In this document: piece by piece, positions 8,236-16,715 of the stretch
Layout of the letters: each line of letters starts with the position of its first letter
Position numbering within the stretch: the stretch's first letter is position 1
Assembly (NCBI RefSeq): GCF_014596085.1
Contig: NZ_JACCJY010000027.1
Location: 1-64,000 of the forward strand
Source of the DNA: Azospirillum tabaci
Lineage (GTDB): Bacteria > Pseudomonadota > Alphaproteobacteria > Azospirillales > Azospirillaceae
Reading direction: 5' to 3'
Length of the DNA: 64,000 nucleotides
The notes under the pieces: model-generated
The model's database searches: none
Seen by the model: the letters and a program-made list of their open reading frames with translations, nothing else
Told to the model about the DNA's origin: nothing
Position numbers and translations under genes: made by a program

Positions 8236-8973
8236 ATGCTGCGCGTACTTCCCATCACGCTGGTGGCGATCCTGATGGTGCTGCCGCTCAAGCTCGGCTC
8301 GCTGATGGAAGGGCTTCCGGTGGTCGCCCAGCAGTTCGACCGCGAGTTCGGCAAGCATGAGCGCCCCTGGGCCAAGGATCTGAAGGGCGGCGCGGAGTCC
8401 TCCTCCGGGGAAACCCCGGCTGCCCCGACGCCCGCCCCGGCAGGCCCGGCGATGGCGGCGCTGCCGATGACGCCGGCGGCCCCGCCCGCGGACGCCGCCC
8501 TGCCCGCGGCGAGCTGCACCGACCCGGCCCTGCGCGCCGCCATCGCGGAGCAGAAGGCCGACGTGACCGCCCGCACCCGCCATCTCGGCGAGGCGGAAGC
8601 GGTGCTGGCCGCCGCCGAGACCCGTGCGACCGCCCAGATCCAGAAGCTGAGCGCCATCAAGCGCGACGTGGAAGCGCTGATGCAGCAGCGCTCCAACCTC
8701 CAGCAGGAGGATCTGAAGCGCATGGTGACGATCTACGAGACGATGAAGCCGCGCGACGCCGCGCGCATCTTCAACGACCTGGAAACCGACATCATCATCG
8801 ACGTGCTGGACCGCATGGCCGAGCGCCGCTCCGCCCCCATCATCGCGGAGCTGGAGGATGCCAAGGCGCGCGAGGTCACCCGCCTCGTCCTGCAACGGCG
8901 CGCCCTGCCCGGCGACCGCCCGCCGCCGCCCGCCCCGCTGCCCGTCCGCCTGATGCAGACGCCGACGAACTGA
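8236..8973 (+). CDS. MotE-like periplasmic chaperone (MgtE N-domain)
   Basis: A 245-residue protein with an N-terminal hydrophobic signal or anchor (LPITLVAILMVLPLKLG), a Pro/Ala-rich linker, a coiled coil at about 110-160, and a C-terminal MgtE intracellular N-domain fold (MVTIYETMKPRDAARIFNDL, ending REVTRLVLQRR). This architecture is that of MotE of rhizobia, a chaperone for the periplasmic motility protein MotC. No motC is recognised here, but the large secreted protein at 19128-21530 next to motAB is a possible client. Family assignment good, client inferred. Confidence 0.75.
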   Translation: MLRVLPITLVAILMVLPLKLGSLMEGLPVVAQQFDREFGKHERPWAKDLKGGAESSSGETPAAPTPAPAGPAMAALPMTPAAPPADAALPAASCTDPALRAAIAEQKADVTARTRHLGEAEAVLAAAETRATAQIQKLSAIKRDVEALMQQRSNLQQEDLKRMVTIYETMKPRDAARIFNDLETDIIIDVLDRMAERRSAPIIAELEDAKAREVTRLVLQRRALPGDRPPPPAPLPVRLMQTPTN

Positions 8974-9020
8974 ACCCGGCCCCGGCTGCCAGACACGCGG
9001 TTCTCTCACCAAGAGACATC

Positions 9021-10325
9021 ATGCCCAGCCTTCCCGACGTCATCGCCGCCCCGCCGCCCCGCCCCACTCGTCCCGCGGAGGGAACGGCGGCGCCGTCTCC
9101 CGGCGCGCCGGGCGAGCGCGAGGCGCCCGGCACGCCCTTCGCCGACCTGCTGGACGACGCGGCGGGGCAAGGCGACGCCAATGCGGACGGTGAGCAAGCG
9201 GACTCCTCCGCCCAGACCGGTGGCGCGCCGGCCGGCGCCGACGCCGCCCTGGCGGCGCTCCTGCCGCTGTTGACCGCTCCGCCGCCCGCCACAGCGCCGG
9301 GCATCGCGGCGGACGGGGCCTTGCCGGAGTCCGTGCCTTCGACCAGCGGCATGCCCGTGGTGCCACCCGTCACGGCTCCCCCGGCGGAAACCGCCGCAGC
9401 ACCCCAGCCGCCGGTTCCAGCCCAACCCGGTCCGCCGCAACCGGCCGCGTCGCTGCCCACGGCGCCCACCGCCGCGGCGCCCCCGGACGCCAAGCCGGAC
9501 GGGACGCCACCGCAGGCCGTATCCGACTCCGCGGCACCCGCCGTCCCGTCCATTCCTCTGCCGGCTTCCGGCCCCAAACCGGACTCGGCCCCGCTGTTCC
9601 AAACCAAGGATCCCGCGACGCCCGCCAAGGGCGACGCGACGCAGGCTCCCTCCCCCCAGCTTCAGCAGGCGATGGCCCAGGCGGGCGGCAACGCCGCGTC
9701 CAACGGCGGCACCGGCCAGAATCCGGGCCAGGGACAGGGGCAAGGCCGCGGCAACCCTCCCGGACCGGAAGCCTTGTCGGCGCTCTCGTCAACGACCGAC
9801 CCCGTCGGCGCGGCGCCGCTGCCCTCCGCCCTCGCCCCGCCGGCGGCGCACGCGGCGGCCCATTACGCGGCGCATCCCGGCGAGAGCGCCGCGGCGCGGC
9901 TGCCCGCCGCCCAGGTGGCGGGCCAGCTGGTGCGCGTCGTCGAGGCGGGCGGCGGCGAGTTCCACATCGACCTGAAGCCGGAGGAGCTTGGCCCCGTCCG
10001 CGTCGTCGCCGAGCTGAGCGGTGCCCGCGTCGCCCTGCATGTCCAGGCCGAAAGCCCGGAGACGCTGGCCCTGCTGCGCCGGGACATCCATCATCTGGAG
10101 CGCGCCCTGTCCGACGCCGGGTTCGAGCTGGACGGCGGCACCCTGAACTTCTCGCTGCGCGGCGACGGCGAGCCGCGCGGCTTCGCCTTCTCCGGCCAGG
10201 GCGACGGGACGGGCGGACGCCAGGACGGCCCCGGACGGGCGATCCGCCTCGCCGAATCCTCCGGCGCCCTGCCACCCGAACGCGCCGCCCGCCCCATCGA
10301 CGGCCTCGTCGACATCTCCGTCTAG
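9021..10325 (+). CDS. fliK: flagellar hook-length control protein FliK
   Basis: FliK measures hook length and switches export specificity. The 434-residue protein has a long Pro/Ala/Gly-rich, unstructured N-terminal ruler region (to about residue 280) and a conserved C-terminal Flg_hook domain: GGGEFHIDLKPEELGPVRVV, then HVQAESPETLALLRRDIHHLE. The position just before flgD is the normal one. The low-complexity part gives long false frames on the other strand. Confidence 0.9.
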   Translation: MPSLPDVIAAPPPRPTRPAEGTAAPSPGAPGEREAPGTPFADLLDDAAGQGDANADGEQADSSAQTGGAPAGADAALAALLPLLTAPPPATAPGIAADGALPESVPSTSGMPVVPPVTAPPAETAAAPQPPVPAQPGPPQPAASLPTAPTAAAPPDAKPDGTPPQAVSDSAAPAVPSIPLPASGPKPDSAPLFQTKDPATPAKGDATQAPSPQLQQAMAQAGGNAASNGGTGQNPGQGQGQGRGNPPGPEALSALSSTTDPVGAAPLPSALAPPAAHAAAHYAAHPGESAAARLPAAQVAGQLVRVVEAGGGEFHIDLKPEELGPVRVVAELSGARVALHVQAESPETLALLRRDIHHLERALSDAGFELDGGTLNFSLRGDGEPRGFAFSGQGDGTGGRQDGPGRAIRLAESSGALPPERAARPIDGLVDISV

Positions 10326-10340
10326 CCGCAAGGACCCGCC

Positions 10341-10991
10341 ATGACCACGACCGCGGCCACCAACACGGCCACCACACCTCCCTCCGCCGCCGCGAAGAAG
10401 CAGACGGTGGATTACGAAGCGTTCCTGAAGCTGCTGACCGCGCAGCTGCGCAACCAGGACCCGCTGTCGCCCATGGACGCCACCCAGTTCATGACACAGC
10501 TCGCCCAGCTCTCCACCGTGGAGCAGGGCGTGCGGACGAACGAGACGCTGGGGCAGGTGCTGGACACGCTGAAGAACAGCGGCATGCGGCTGGACATGGC
10601 TTATCTGGGCCGCAAGGTGGAGGCTGCCTCGGACCGCATCAGCCTGTCGGAGGGCAAGGCGGAAATGGCCTACGCCATCGACGGCGCCGCCGCGTCGGTG
10701 AAGATCGAGGTGGTGAACGACGCCGGGCAGGTGATCTACAGCGCCCCCGGCAGTTCGAAGACCGGCCGGCAGACCTTCACCTGGGACGGCAAGCGCAGCG
10801 ACGGCGCCACCGCCGCGGACGGCACCTACCTCGTGCGCGTGACGGCGAAGGACAAGGCGGGCAAGTCCCTGACCACCGCCACTGTGACGACCGACACGGT
10901 GAAGGAGGTGCGCAGTGTCAACGGCGAGACGGAGTTCGTCCTGAAGGGCGGTGCCGTCGTGAAGGGCACGGACATCCTGTCCGCGTCGTAA
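10341..10991 (+). CDS. flgD: hook-capping protein FlgD
   Basis: FlgD (216 residues) caps the growing hook and guides FlgE assembly. The conserved N-terminal export region DYEAFLKLLTAQLRNQDPL is followed by MDATQFMTQLAQLSTVEQ, both diagnostic. The C-terminal part carries the FlgD Ig-like and TUDOR-like folds (QTFTWDGKRSDGATAADGTY). It is the last gene of the plus-strand operon and is followed by a strong terminator. The hook gene flgE, usually next, is not here. Confidence 0.96.
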   Translation: MTTTAATNTATTPPSAAAKKQTVDYEAFLKLLTAQLRNQDPLSPMDATQFMTQLAQLSTVEQGVRTNETLGQVLDTLKNSGMRLDMAYLGRKVEAASDRISLSEGKAEMAYAIDGAAASVKIEVVNDAGQVIYSAPGSSKTGRQTFTWDGKRSDGATAADGTYLVRVTAKDKAGKSLTTATVTTDTVKEVRSVNGETEFVLKGGAVVKGTDILSAS

Positions 10992-11008
10992 AATCCGTCT
11001 TCAACAAA

Positions 11009-11050
11009 CGAAAAGCCCCTTCTTCCGGTCTTGGAAGAAGGGGCTTTTCG
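11009..11050. terminator. bidirectional terminator between flgD and napC
   Basis: An almost perfect inverted repeat: CGAAAAGCCCCTTCTTCC pairs with GGAAGAAGGGGCTTTTCG around a short loop. The A/T ends flank the GC stem on both sides, so it can stop transcription from flgD on the plus strand and from nap on the minus strand. Confidence 0.92.
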
Positions 11051-11065
11051 TTGTGAACCGACGTT

Positions 11066-11686
11066 TCACTTCGCCGACACGGTTCCGGTCCAGCCGGGCT
11101 CGACGCCCTTCATGTCGGGAAGCCGGTGGGCGATGCCCTTGTGGCAGTCGATGCAGGTCCGCTCGCCGGTGAACAGGTAGGTCTCGTGCATCTTGGCCGC
11201 CCGCGGGTTCTGGCGGGTGATGTCCATGGATTCCGCGCTGTGGCAGTTGCGGCATTCCAGGGAGTTGTTGGATTTCAGCCGGTCCCATTCGTGGGTGGCC
11301 AGCTCCAACCGCTTGTCGAGGAACTTCTCGCGGGTGTCGATGGTGCCGAAGATCTTGCCCCAGACCTCCTTCGACGCCTGCATCTTGCGGCCGATCTTGT
11401 GCGTCCAGTCGTGCGGGACGTGGCAGTCCGGGCAAGTGGCGCGCACGCCGGAGCGGTTGGTGAAGTGGATGGTCTGTTTCAGCTCCTCATAGGGGTTGTT
11501 CTTCATCTCGTGGCAGGAGATGCAGAAGGCCTCCTTGTTGGTGACCTCCAGGGCGGTGTTGAAGCCGCCCCAGAACATCACGCCGGCTAGGAAGCCGCCC
11601 AGCGTCAGGAAGCCCAGGCTGAAATGCACGCTGGGCCGCGAGAAGACGCGCCAGAAGCGTCCGGCGAAGCTCAGAAGGCCCTTCAT
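11066..11686 (-). CDS. napC: NapC tetrahaem c-type cytochrome, quinol dehydrogenase
   Basis: NapC passes electrons from membrane quinol to NapAB in the periplasm. The 206-residue protein starts at ATG 11684-11686, which overlaps the napB stop by four bases (ATGA). One N-terminal transmembrane anchor (about 22-42) is followed by four CxxCH haem motifs: CISCH (55-59), CPDCH (85-89), CRNCH (145-149) and CIDCH (178-182), the NapC/NirT pattern. It ends the operon. Confidence 0.97.
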   Translation of the reverse strand: MKGLLSFAGRFWRVFSRPSVHFSLGFLTLGGFLAGVMFWGGFNTALEVTNKEAFCISCHEMKNNPYEELKQTIHFTNRSGVRATCPDCHVPHDWTHKIGRKMQASKEVWGKIFGTIDTREKFLDKRLELATHEWDRLKSNNSLECRNCHSAESMDITRQNPRAAKMHETYLFTGERTCIDCHKGIAHRLPDMKGVEPGWTGTVSAK

Positions 11687-12165
11687 TTGGCGCCTTCCTT
11701 TCCACCGGCCAGAATGCTGTCGATATCGCGGAAGCGGTTGCCGGTGATCGGCTGGGCGTCGGTCTGCGGCACGTGGCACTGCGTGCAGAAGTAGCGCCGC
11801 GGGCTGACCGCGCCCAGCGTCTGGCCGTCGCGATCCTGGAAGTGGGTGACCGAGATCATCGGGGCCTGAGAGCCCTCGGTGTTCTTGCGGTCATGGCAGG
11901 TCATGCACTTGTTGATGTTCAGGTCGATTTGGTAGTCGCGGATCGCGTGCGGGATCAGCGGCGGCTGGTCGGCGTAGTTCCGCGCCCGCTTGTGATCGTC
12001 GGTGATCTCCTTCGCCATCGGGTCGGCGGGGATCTCCTGGGTGATCGGGTGCGGGCCGGAGGGAACCTTCGCAGGGGCGGCCCCGTCCGCGGCGAACACG
12101 CCGGACACCAGGAGCGGCATGGCCGCGGCCAGCGCGAGGGCGGCAAAGGTGATGCGGGTCTTCAT
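11683..12165 (-). CDS. napB: NapB dihaem cytochrome c subunit of periplasmic nitrate reductase
   Basis: NapB is the small electron-transfer subunit that feeds NapA. The 160-residue precursor has a signal peptide (about 1-26, ending VFAADG) and two haem motifs, CMTCH (87-91) and CTQCH (127-131). His residues such as those in PHAIRDYQ and VTHFQD may be axial ligands. The start at ATG 12163-12165 was chosen because it begins the signal peptide. A longer frame runs back into napA. It is 11 bases downstream of napA. Confidence 0.96.
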   Translation of the reverse strand: MKTRITFAALALAAAMPLLVSGVFAADGAAPAKVPSGPHPITQEIPADPMAKEITDDHKRARNYADQPPLIPHAIRDYQIDLNINKCMTCHDRKNTEGSQAPMISVTHFQDRDGQTLGAVSPRRYFCTQCHVPQTDAQPITGNRFRDIDSILAGGKEGAK

Positions 12166-12176
12166 GGACGGGCTCC

Positions 12177-14687
12177 TCACGCGACAGGAATGATCTTGAC
12201 CGCGCATTTCTTGAAGTCGGTCTGCTTGCTCAGCGGGTCGGTGGCGTCCAGCGTCACCTTGTTGATGAGCACCGTGTGGTCGAAGAAGGGGACGAAGACG
12301 AGGCCCCGCGGCGGCTTGTTGCGGCCCCGCGTCTCGACCCGCACCCGCACCTCGCCACGGCGGGAGGCGATGCGCACCTCCTGCCCGCGCCGCAGGTTCA
12401 GGTCCTTGGCGTCGTCGGGATGGATGAAGACGACGGCGTTGGGGAAGGCCTTGCGCAGCTCCGGAACGCGCAGCGTCATGGAGCCGGAGTGCCAATGCTC
12501 GACCACGCGGCCGGTGCAGAGCCAGAACGGATAGTCCTTGTCGGGCGATTCCGCCGCCGGCTCATAGGGCAGCGCGAAGATGTTCGCCTTGCCGTCCTTG
12601 TTGCCGTAGAAGCGCACGCCCTCGCCCGCCGGGACGTAGGGATCGAAGCCCTCGCGGTAGCGCCACTTCGTCTCCTTGCCGTTCACCACCGGCCAGCGCA
12701 GGCCGCGCTCCTGGTGGTACAGGTCGTAGGGAGCGAGGTCGTGGCCGTGGCCGCGCCCGAAGGCGGCGTATTCCTCGAACAGGCCCTTCTGGACGTAGAA
12801 GCCGAAGGCCTGCGACTCGCGGTTCTCATAGGCCGGGTCGCAATCGGACAGCGGGAAGGCGTTGACCTGGCCGTTGCAGTACAGCACGTCGTACAGGGTC
12901 TTGCCGCGGACCTCCGGCTTCTTGGCGATCAGCTCCTCCGGCCACACCTCCTCGATCTTGAAGCGCTTGGAGAACTCGATGATCTGCCAGAGGTCGGAGC
13001 GCGCCTCGCCGGGCGCGCCGACGAGCTGGTGCCAGACCTGGGTGCGGCGTTCGGCGTTGCCGTAGCCGCCTTCCTTCTCCACCCACATGGCGGTCGGCAG
13101 GATCAGGTCGGCGGCGAGCGCCGTCACCGTCGGGTAGGCGTCCGACACGACGATGAAATTTTCCGGGTTCCGGTAGCCCTGGTAGGTCTCGTTCGCCGTG
13201 TTCGGCGCCGTCTGCATGTTGTTGTTGCACTGGACCCAGTAGGCGTTGAGCTTACCGTCCTTCAGCATGCGGTCCTGCTGGACGGCGTGGTAGCCGACCT
13301 TGTCCGGGATCGTGCCGTCCGGCAGCTTCCAGATTTCCTCGGCGTGGTGCCGGTGCTCCGGGTTGGTGACCACCATGTCGGCGGGCAGCCGGTGGGCGAA
13401 GGTGCCGACCTCGCGCGCCGTGCCGCAAGCCGACGGCTGGCCGGTCAGCGAGAAGGGGCCGCAGCCCGGCTGGCTGATCTTCCCGGTCAGCAGATGGATG
13501 TTGTAGACGAGGTTGTTGGCCCAGACGCCGCGGGTGTGCTGGTTGAAGCCCATGGTCCAGAAGGACATGACCTTCACCTTCGGGTCGGCGTACAGCTCGG
13601 CCAGCGCCTCCAGCCGATTCTTCGGCACGCCCGACAGCTCGTGCGCCTTCTCCAGCGTGTAGGGCTCGACGAACTTGGCGAACTCCTCGAAGGAGATCGG
13701 GTCGGACTCGTTGGCCTTGGCGACGTTCTTCGCCTTCTGCTCCAGCGGATGCTCGGGCCGCAGGCCGTAGCCGATGTCGTCGCGGCCGCGCTTGAAGTTG
13801 ACGTGCTTGGCGATGAACTCCTGGTTCACCCGGCCCGTCTTGATGATGTGGTTGGCGATGTAGTTGAGGATCGCCAGATCGGACTGCGGCGTGAAGACCA
13901 GACCGATGTCGGCGAGGTCGAAGCTGCGGTGCTCGTAGGTGGACAGGACGGCGACCTTGCAGCCCTCATGGGTCAGCCGGCGGTCGGTGACGCGGGTCCA
14001 CAGGATGGGGTGCATCTCCGCCATGTTGGAGCCCCACAGCACGAAGGCGTCGGCCTGCTCCATGTCGTCGTAGCAGCCCATCGGCTCGTCCATGCCGAAG
14101 GTGCGCATGAAGCCGACCACCGCCGACGCCATGCAGTGGCGGGCGTTGGGGTCCAGGTTGTTGGAGCGCAGGCCCGCCTTCATGAACTTGGAGGCGGCGT
14201 AGCCTTCCATGATCGTCCACTGGCCGGAGCCGAACATGCCCACCGCGGTCGGACCCTTCTTCTTCAGGGTCTCCTTCCACTTGGTGGCCATGATGTCGAA
14301 GGCCTGGTCCCAGCTGATCGGGGTGAATTCGCCTTCCTTGTGGAACTGGCCGTCCTTCATGCGCAGCAGCGGCTGGGTCAGCCGGTCCTCGCCGTACATG
14401 ATCTTGGACAGGAAATAGCCCTTCACGCAGTTCAGGCCGCGGTTGACCTCGGCCTTCACATCGCCGTGGGTGGCGACGATGCGCCCCTCCTTCACGCCGA
14501 CCATGACGCCGCAGCCGGTGCCGCAGAAGCGGCAGGGAGCCTTCGACCAGGTGAGCTTGGCGTCGGCGCCGGCCGTCAGGGTGCCGGCCTCGGCGGGCTG
14601 GATGACGGACGGCAGGCTCACACCGGCCGCCGCCGCCGCGGTCACGGCGGCTTGGACCTTCAGATAATCACGGCGGGTCAGGGACAT
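12177..14687 (-). CDS. napA: NapA, catalytic subunit of periplasmic nitrate reductase
   Basis: NapA reduces nitrate to nitrite with a bis-MGD molybdenum cofactor and one 4Fe-4S cluster. The 836-residue length fits. It has a twin-arginine signal (RR at 5-6), the cluster ligands Cys52, Cys55, Cys59 and Cys87 (CRFCGTGC and CVKG), and the likely molybdenum-ligand Cys185 in NARHCMASAV. The C-terminal molydopterin-binding domain is complete, ending with TDFKKCAVKI. It needs NapD for maturation, which is encoded just upstream. Confidence 0.98.
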   Translation of the reverse strand: MSLTRRDYLKVQAAVTAAAAAGVSLPSVIQPAEAGTLTAGADAKLTWSKAPCRFCGTGCGVMVGVKEGRIVATHGDVKAEVNRGLNCVKGYFLSKIMYGEDRLTQPLLRMKDGQFHKEGEFTPISWDQAFDIMATKWKETLKKKGPTAVGMFGSGQWTIMEGYAASKFMKAGLRSNNLDPNARHCMASAVVGFMRTFGMDEPMGCYDDMEQADAFVLWGSNMAEMHPILWTRVTDRRLTHEGCKVAVLSTYEHRSFDLADIGLVFTPQSDLAILNYIANHIIKTGRVNQEFIAKHVNFKRGRDDIGYGLRPEHPLEQKAKNVAKANESDPISFEEFAKFVEPYTLEKAHELSGVPKNRLEALAELYADPKVKVMSFWTMGFNQHTRGVWANNLVYNIHLLTGKISQPGCGPFSLTGQPSACGTAREVGTFAHRLPADMVVTNPEHRHHAEEIWKLPDGTIPDKVGYHAVQQDRMLKDGKLNAYWVQCNNNMQTAPNTANETYQGYRNPENFIVVSDAYPTVTALAADLILPTAMWVEKEGGYGNAERRTQVWHQLVGAPGEARSDLWQIIEFSKRFKIEEVWPEELIAKKPEVRGKTLYDVLYCNGQVNAFPLSDCDPAYENRESQAFGFYVQKGLFEEYAAFGRGHGHDLAPYDLYHQERGLRWPVVNGKETKWRYREGFDPYVPAGEGVRFYGNKDGKANIFALPYEPAAESPDKDYPFWLCTGRVVEHWHSGSMTLRVPELRKAFPNAVVFIHPDDAKDLNLRRGQEVRIASRRGEVRVRVETRGRNKPPRGLVFVPFFDHTVLINKVTLDATDPLSKQTDFKKCAVKIIPVA

Positions 14688-14730
14688 AGGGGGTGCCTCC
14701 TGGGGCGGGTCGTCTTTTCTTGGACGGACG

Positions 14731-15024
14731 TCAATGGGCGTGGGGGACGAGGGCGGTGTCGGCGGGCATCGGCTCCGCGCAGCGCTCGGCGTCTTCGTAG
14801 TGGTGGTAGACCAGCGTGGTGGTGTGGACGCCCGCCATGGCGTTGATGTCGGCGATGCGGTCCAGGACCTCGGCCTCCGTCGCGGTTTCCAGCGTGACGA
14901 TGGCCTTGCCGTTCTCCGACGCGTGCCAATCGGCGCCGGCGAGCCCGCGGACGACCTCCTTCAGGGCGGCGGTGCGGTCGGGCGCGTGCTGGATGACGAG
15001 GCTGGAAATGTGCAGTTCGGGCAT
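14731..15024 (-). CDS. napD: NapD, chaperone for NapA Tat export
   Basis: NapD (97 residues) binds the Tat signal of NapA and delays export until the cofactor is inserted. The ferredoxin-like fold is visible from HISSLVIQHAP at the start, through NGKAIVTLETATEAEVLDRI, to INAMAGVHTTTLVYHHYED, which is the conserved NapD ending. It lies 7 bases after napE and 43 bases before napA. Confidence 0.94.
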   Translation of the reverse strand: MPELHISSLVIQHAPDRTAALKEVVRGLAGADWHASENGKAIVTLETATEAEVLDRIADINAMAGVHTTTLVYHHYEDAERCAEPMPADTALVPHAH

Positions 15025-15031
15025 GGCCGCC

Positions 15032-15208
15032 TCACATCCCGCCGGAGTGGGACAGGATCTGGTACATCCAGACGGAGAAGCCGTAGGCCCCGACCATGCC
15101 GATCGCCAGGAACGGCCAGATCAGGATGGAGAGAGCGAAGAAGACCAGCCCCTCGAAGCGGCGGGTCGGGGCGGCGGTGTCGGCGGTGCGGGCGGGCGGC
15201 GCGTTCAT
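15032..15208 (-). CDS. napE: NapE, small membrane protein of the nap operon
   Basis: A 58-residue protein with one transmembrane helix (about 22-44, LVFFALSILIWPFLAIGMVG), first gene of napEDABC as in Paracoccus. I start it at ATG 15206-15208 (MNAPPARTAD) because the typical NapE begins shortly before the helix. A longer frame to 15253 would add 15 residues and has no better ribosome site. The precise function of NapE is not established. Confidence 0.88.
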   Translation of the reverse strand: MNAPPARTADTAAPTRRFEGLVFFALSILIWPFLAIGMVGAYGFSVWMYQILSHSGGM

Positions 15209-15273
15209 GGCGATCCCATGGATTGATCGAACGGTATCGCCGCGGAGCTTCATCCTTTCGCATCATGAGTGGC

Positions 15274-15287
15274 TTGACCGAGGTCAA
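15274..15287 (-). promoter_or_regulatory. FNR/CRP-family (FNR/DNR/NnrR) binding site of the nap operon
   Basis: TTGACCGAGGTCAA is a perfect dyad of the TTGAC-N4-GTCAA type, close to the FNR consensus TTGAT-N4-ATCAA. It extends by one more paired base on each side. It lies about 65 bases upstream of the napE start, suitable for activation. It implies control by oxygen limitation and/or nitric oxide. Which family member binds is inference. Confidence 0.75.
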
Positions 15288-15290
15288 GTG

Positions 15291-15319
15291 CCGGTACTGA
15301 CTCAGTTCCTAAGTACCGG
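15291..15319. repeat. inverted repeat upstream of nap
   Basis: CCGGTACT (15291-15298) and AGTACCGG (15312-15319) are exact inverted arms separated by 13 bases, immediately upstream of the FNR-like dyad. It may be a second operator of the nap promoter. It lacks a T run that would make it a terminator. Confidence 0.45.
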
Positions 15320-15355
15320 TACTTTCGTCGTTCTGGACGTTTTGCCGCACGTCAA

Positions 15356-15398
15356 CGCAAAACCCCTCCCCCGCCGGGCGCGGGGGAGGGGTTTTGCG
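15356..15398. terminator. terminator downstream of the flgF-fliL-like operon
   Basis: CGCAAAACCCCTCCCCCG and CGGGGGAGGGGTTTTGCG form a perfect 18-base stem with a 7-base loop. The TTTT/AAAA ends make it usable in either direction. It follows the stop of the FliL-like gene (minus strand) and isolates that operon from the nap promoter. Confidence 0.9.
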
Positions 15399-15421
15399 GA
15401 AACGAACCGGGATTGGGAGGG

Positions 15422-15916
15422 TTACAGCCGGGTGTTTTCCTGGCGCATCAGGCGGTCGATCAGCACGCCGCGCACGAGGTCGGGGCCGAGCTGTTCGGCG
15501 GCGGCCTGCTTCAGGGATTTGGCGACGGTGGCGGGATCGACCGACGGGCCGTCGAAGGCGCCCGCTCCCGCCATGCCGAACAGGGCCTGAAGCAGGGCGT
15601 TGCGGGCGTGGGGCAGATGGCGGCGCAGCAGGTTGGCCTGATCGATGCTGCCGGTCTGCAAGGTGATCTGGGTCAGGATGAAGGCGTTGGTGCGGCCTTC
15701 TACCAGCACCGGCACCATCAATTGCCCGACCTCCACGTAGAAGGGGCCGGGGCCGTCGGTGGGCAGGTCCGGCCCGGCGCCGGCCGTCTGCTCCACGGCC
15801 TTCTCCTCGACGCCGAGCGTCAGCTGCAGGCGCCCGATGCCGTAGCCCACCGCCGCCGCCAGGGCGGCGCAGAGCACGAAGACCGAGTATCGGCTGGGTC
15901 CGGGGCGGTCCGCCAT
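15422..15916 (-). CDS. FliL-like flagellar basal-body-associated protein
   Basis: A 164-residue protein with one N-terminal transmembrane helix (about 10-30) and a periplasmic domain with YVEVGQLMVPVLVEGRTNAF and a helical end. Both the layout and the strand pattern resemble FliL, and it follows flgH, where rhizobial clusters carry fliL. True fliL is already at 5971-6471, so this would be a second, divergent copy. No strict FliL motif is present, hence moderate confidence. Confidence 0.6.
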   Translation of the reverse strand: MADRPGPSRYSVFVLCAALAAAVGYGIGRLQLTLGVEEKAVEQTAGAGPDLPTDGPGPFYVEVGQLMVPVLVEGRTNAFILTQITLQTGSIDQANLLRRHLPHARNALLQALFGMAGAGAFDGPSVDPATVAKSLKQAAAEQLGPDLVRGVLIDRLMRQENTRL

Positions 15917-15934
15917 GGTCGCGTCTCCCCCCGC

Positions 15935-16678
15935 TCAGAAGGGCATGATGATGTCGAAGACCTGCTGCCCGTAGCGCGGCTGCTGGACGTCGGTGATCTG
16001 GCCGCGCCCGCCGTAGGTGATCCGCGCCTCGGCGATCTTGTCGTAGTCGATGGTGTTCACGTTGGTGATGTCCTCGGGCCGGATGACCCCGGCGATGCGC
16101 ATCTCGCGCAGTTCGTAGTTCACCCGCACCTCCTGCCGACCGGCGATCACGAAATTGCCGTTGGGCAGCACCTCGGTCACCACCGCCGCAGCGCGCATGG
16201 CGATGCGCTCGTTGCGCTGGATGGTCCCGGTGCCGGAGGAGGAGGAGGAGCTGTCCATGTCGACGAGGCTGGACGGATCCACCGCGTCGGGCAGCACGGC
16301 GGGCAGCCGCGACTCCAGCCCGAAAAAGTTCGGCAAGCCCGCCGACTCGGCGTTGGAGCGCTGGCGCTGCGTCTGGTTCTGCAGCTGCGCCTGGTCGGCG
16401 ATGTTGATGATGACGGTCAGCAGATCGCCCACCTGCTTGGCCCGCGGGTCGCGGAAGAAGTCGCGGGACCCGGTGCGCCACAGCGAACTCGGCACCTGCT
16501 CGTTGGTGTTGGGGCGTGGCATCGGCATGGAGATGACGCGCGCCTCCGGCGCCATGGCGGGGTTGGAGATCTCCGACAGGCGCGGCGCCTGCCCCACGTC
16601 GGCCAGCCGCCCGCAGCCGGCGAGCGCCACCGTCAGGGCGAGGAACGGAACCAAGGTGCGGGGCGGGAGGGTGCGCAT
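15935..16678 (-). CDS. flgH: flagellar L-ring lipoprotein FlgH
   Basis: FlgH forms the outer-membrane bushing of the rod. The 247-residue precursor starts at ATG 16676-16678, giving a lipoprotein signal with lipobox LAGC at about residues 18-21. An upstream frame to 16738 would displace the signal. Diagnostic segments are SLWRTGSRDFFRDPRAKQVG, DLLTVIINIADQAQ and the C-terminal VIRPEDI and YGGRGQITDVQQP. It lies 37 bases after flgA. Confidence 0.97.
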   Translation of the reverse strand: MRTLPPRTLVPFLALTVALAGCGRLADVGQAPRLSEISNPAMAPEARVISMPMPRPNTNEQVPSSLWRTGSRDFFRDPRAKQVGDLLTVIINIADQAQLQNQTQRQRSNAESAGLPNFFGLESRLPAVLPDAVDPSSLVDMDSSSSSSGTGTIQRNERIAMRAAAVVTEVLPNGNFVIAGRQEVRVNYELREMRIAGVIRPEDITNVNTIDYDKIAEARITYGGRGQITDVQQPRYGQQVFDIIMPF

Positions 16679-16715
16679 GGCGGTGGTGTCCTTGACTGGA
16701 CTCGGGTGACTGGAC

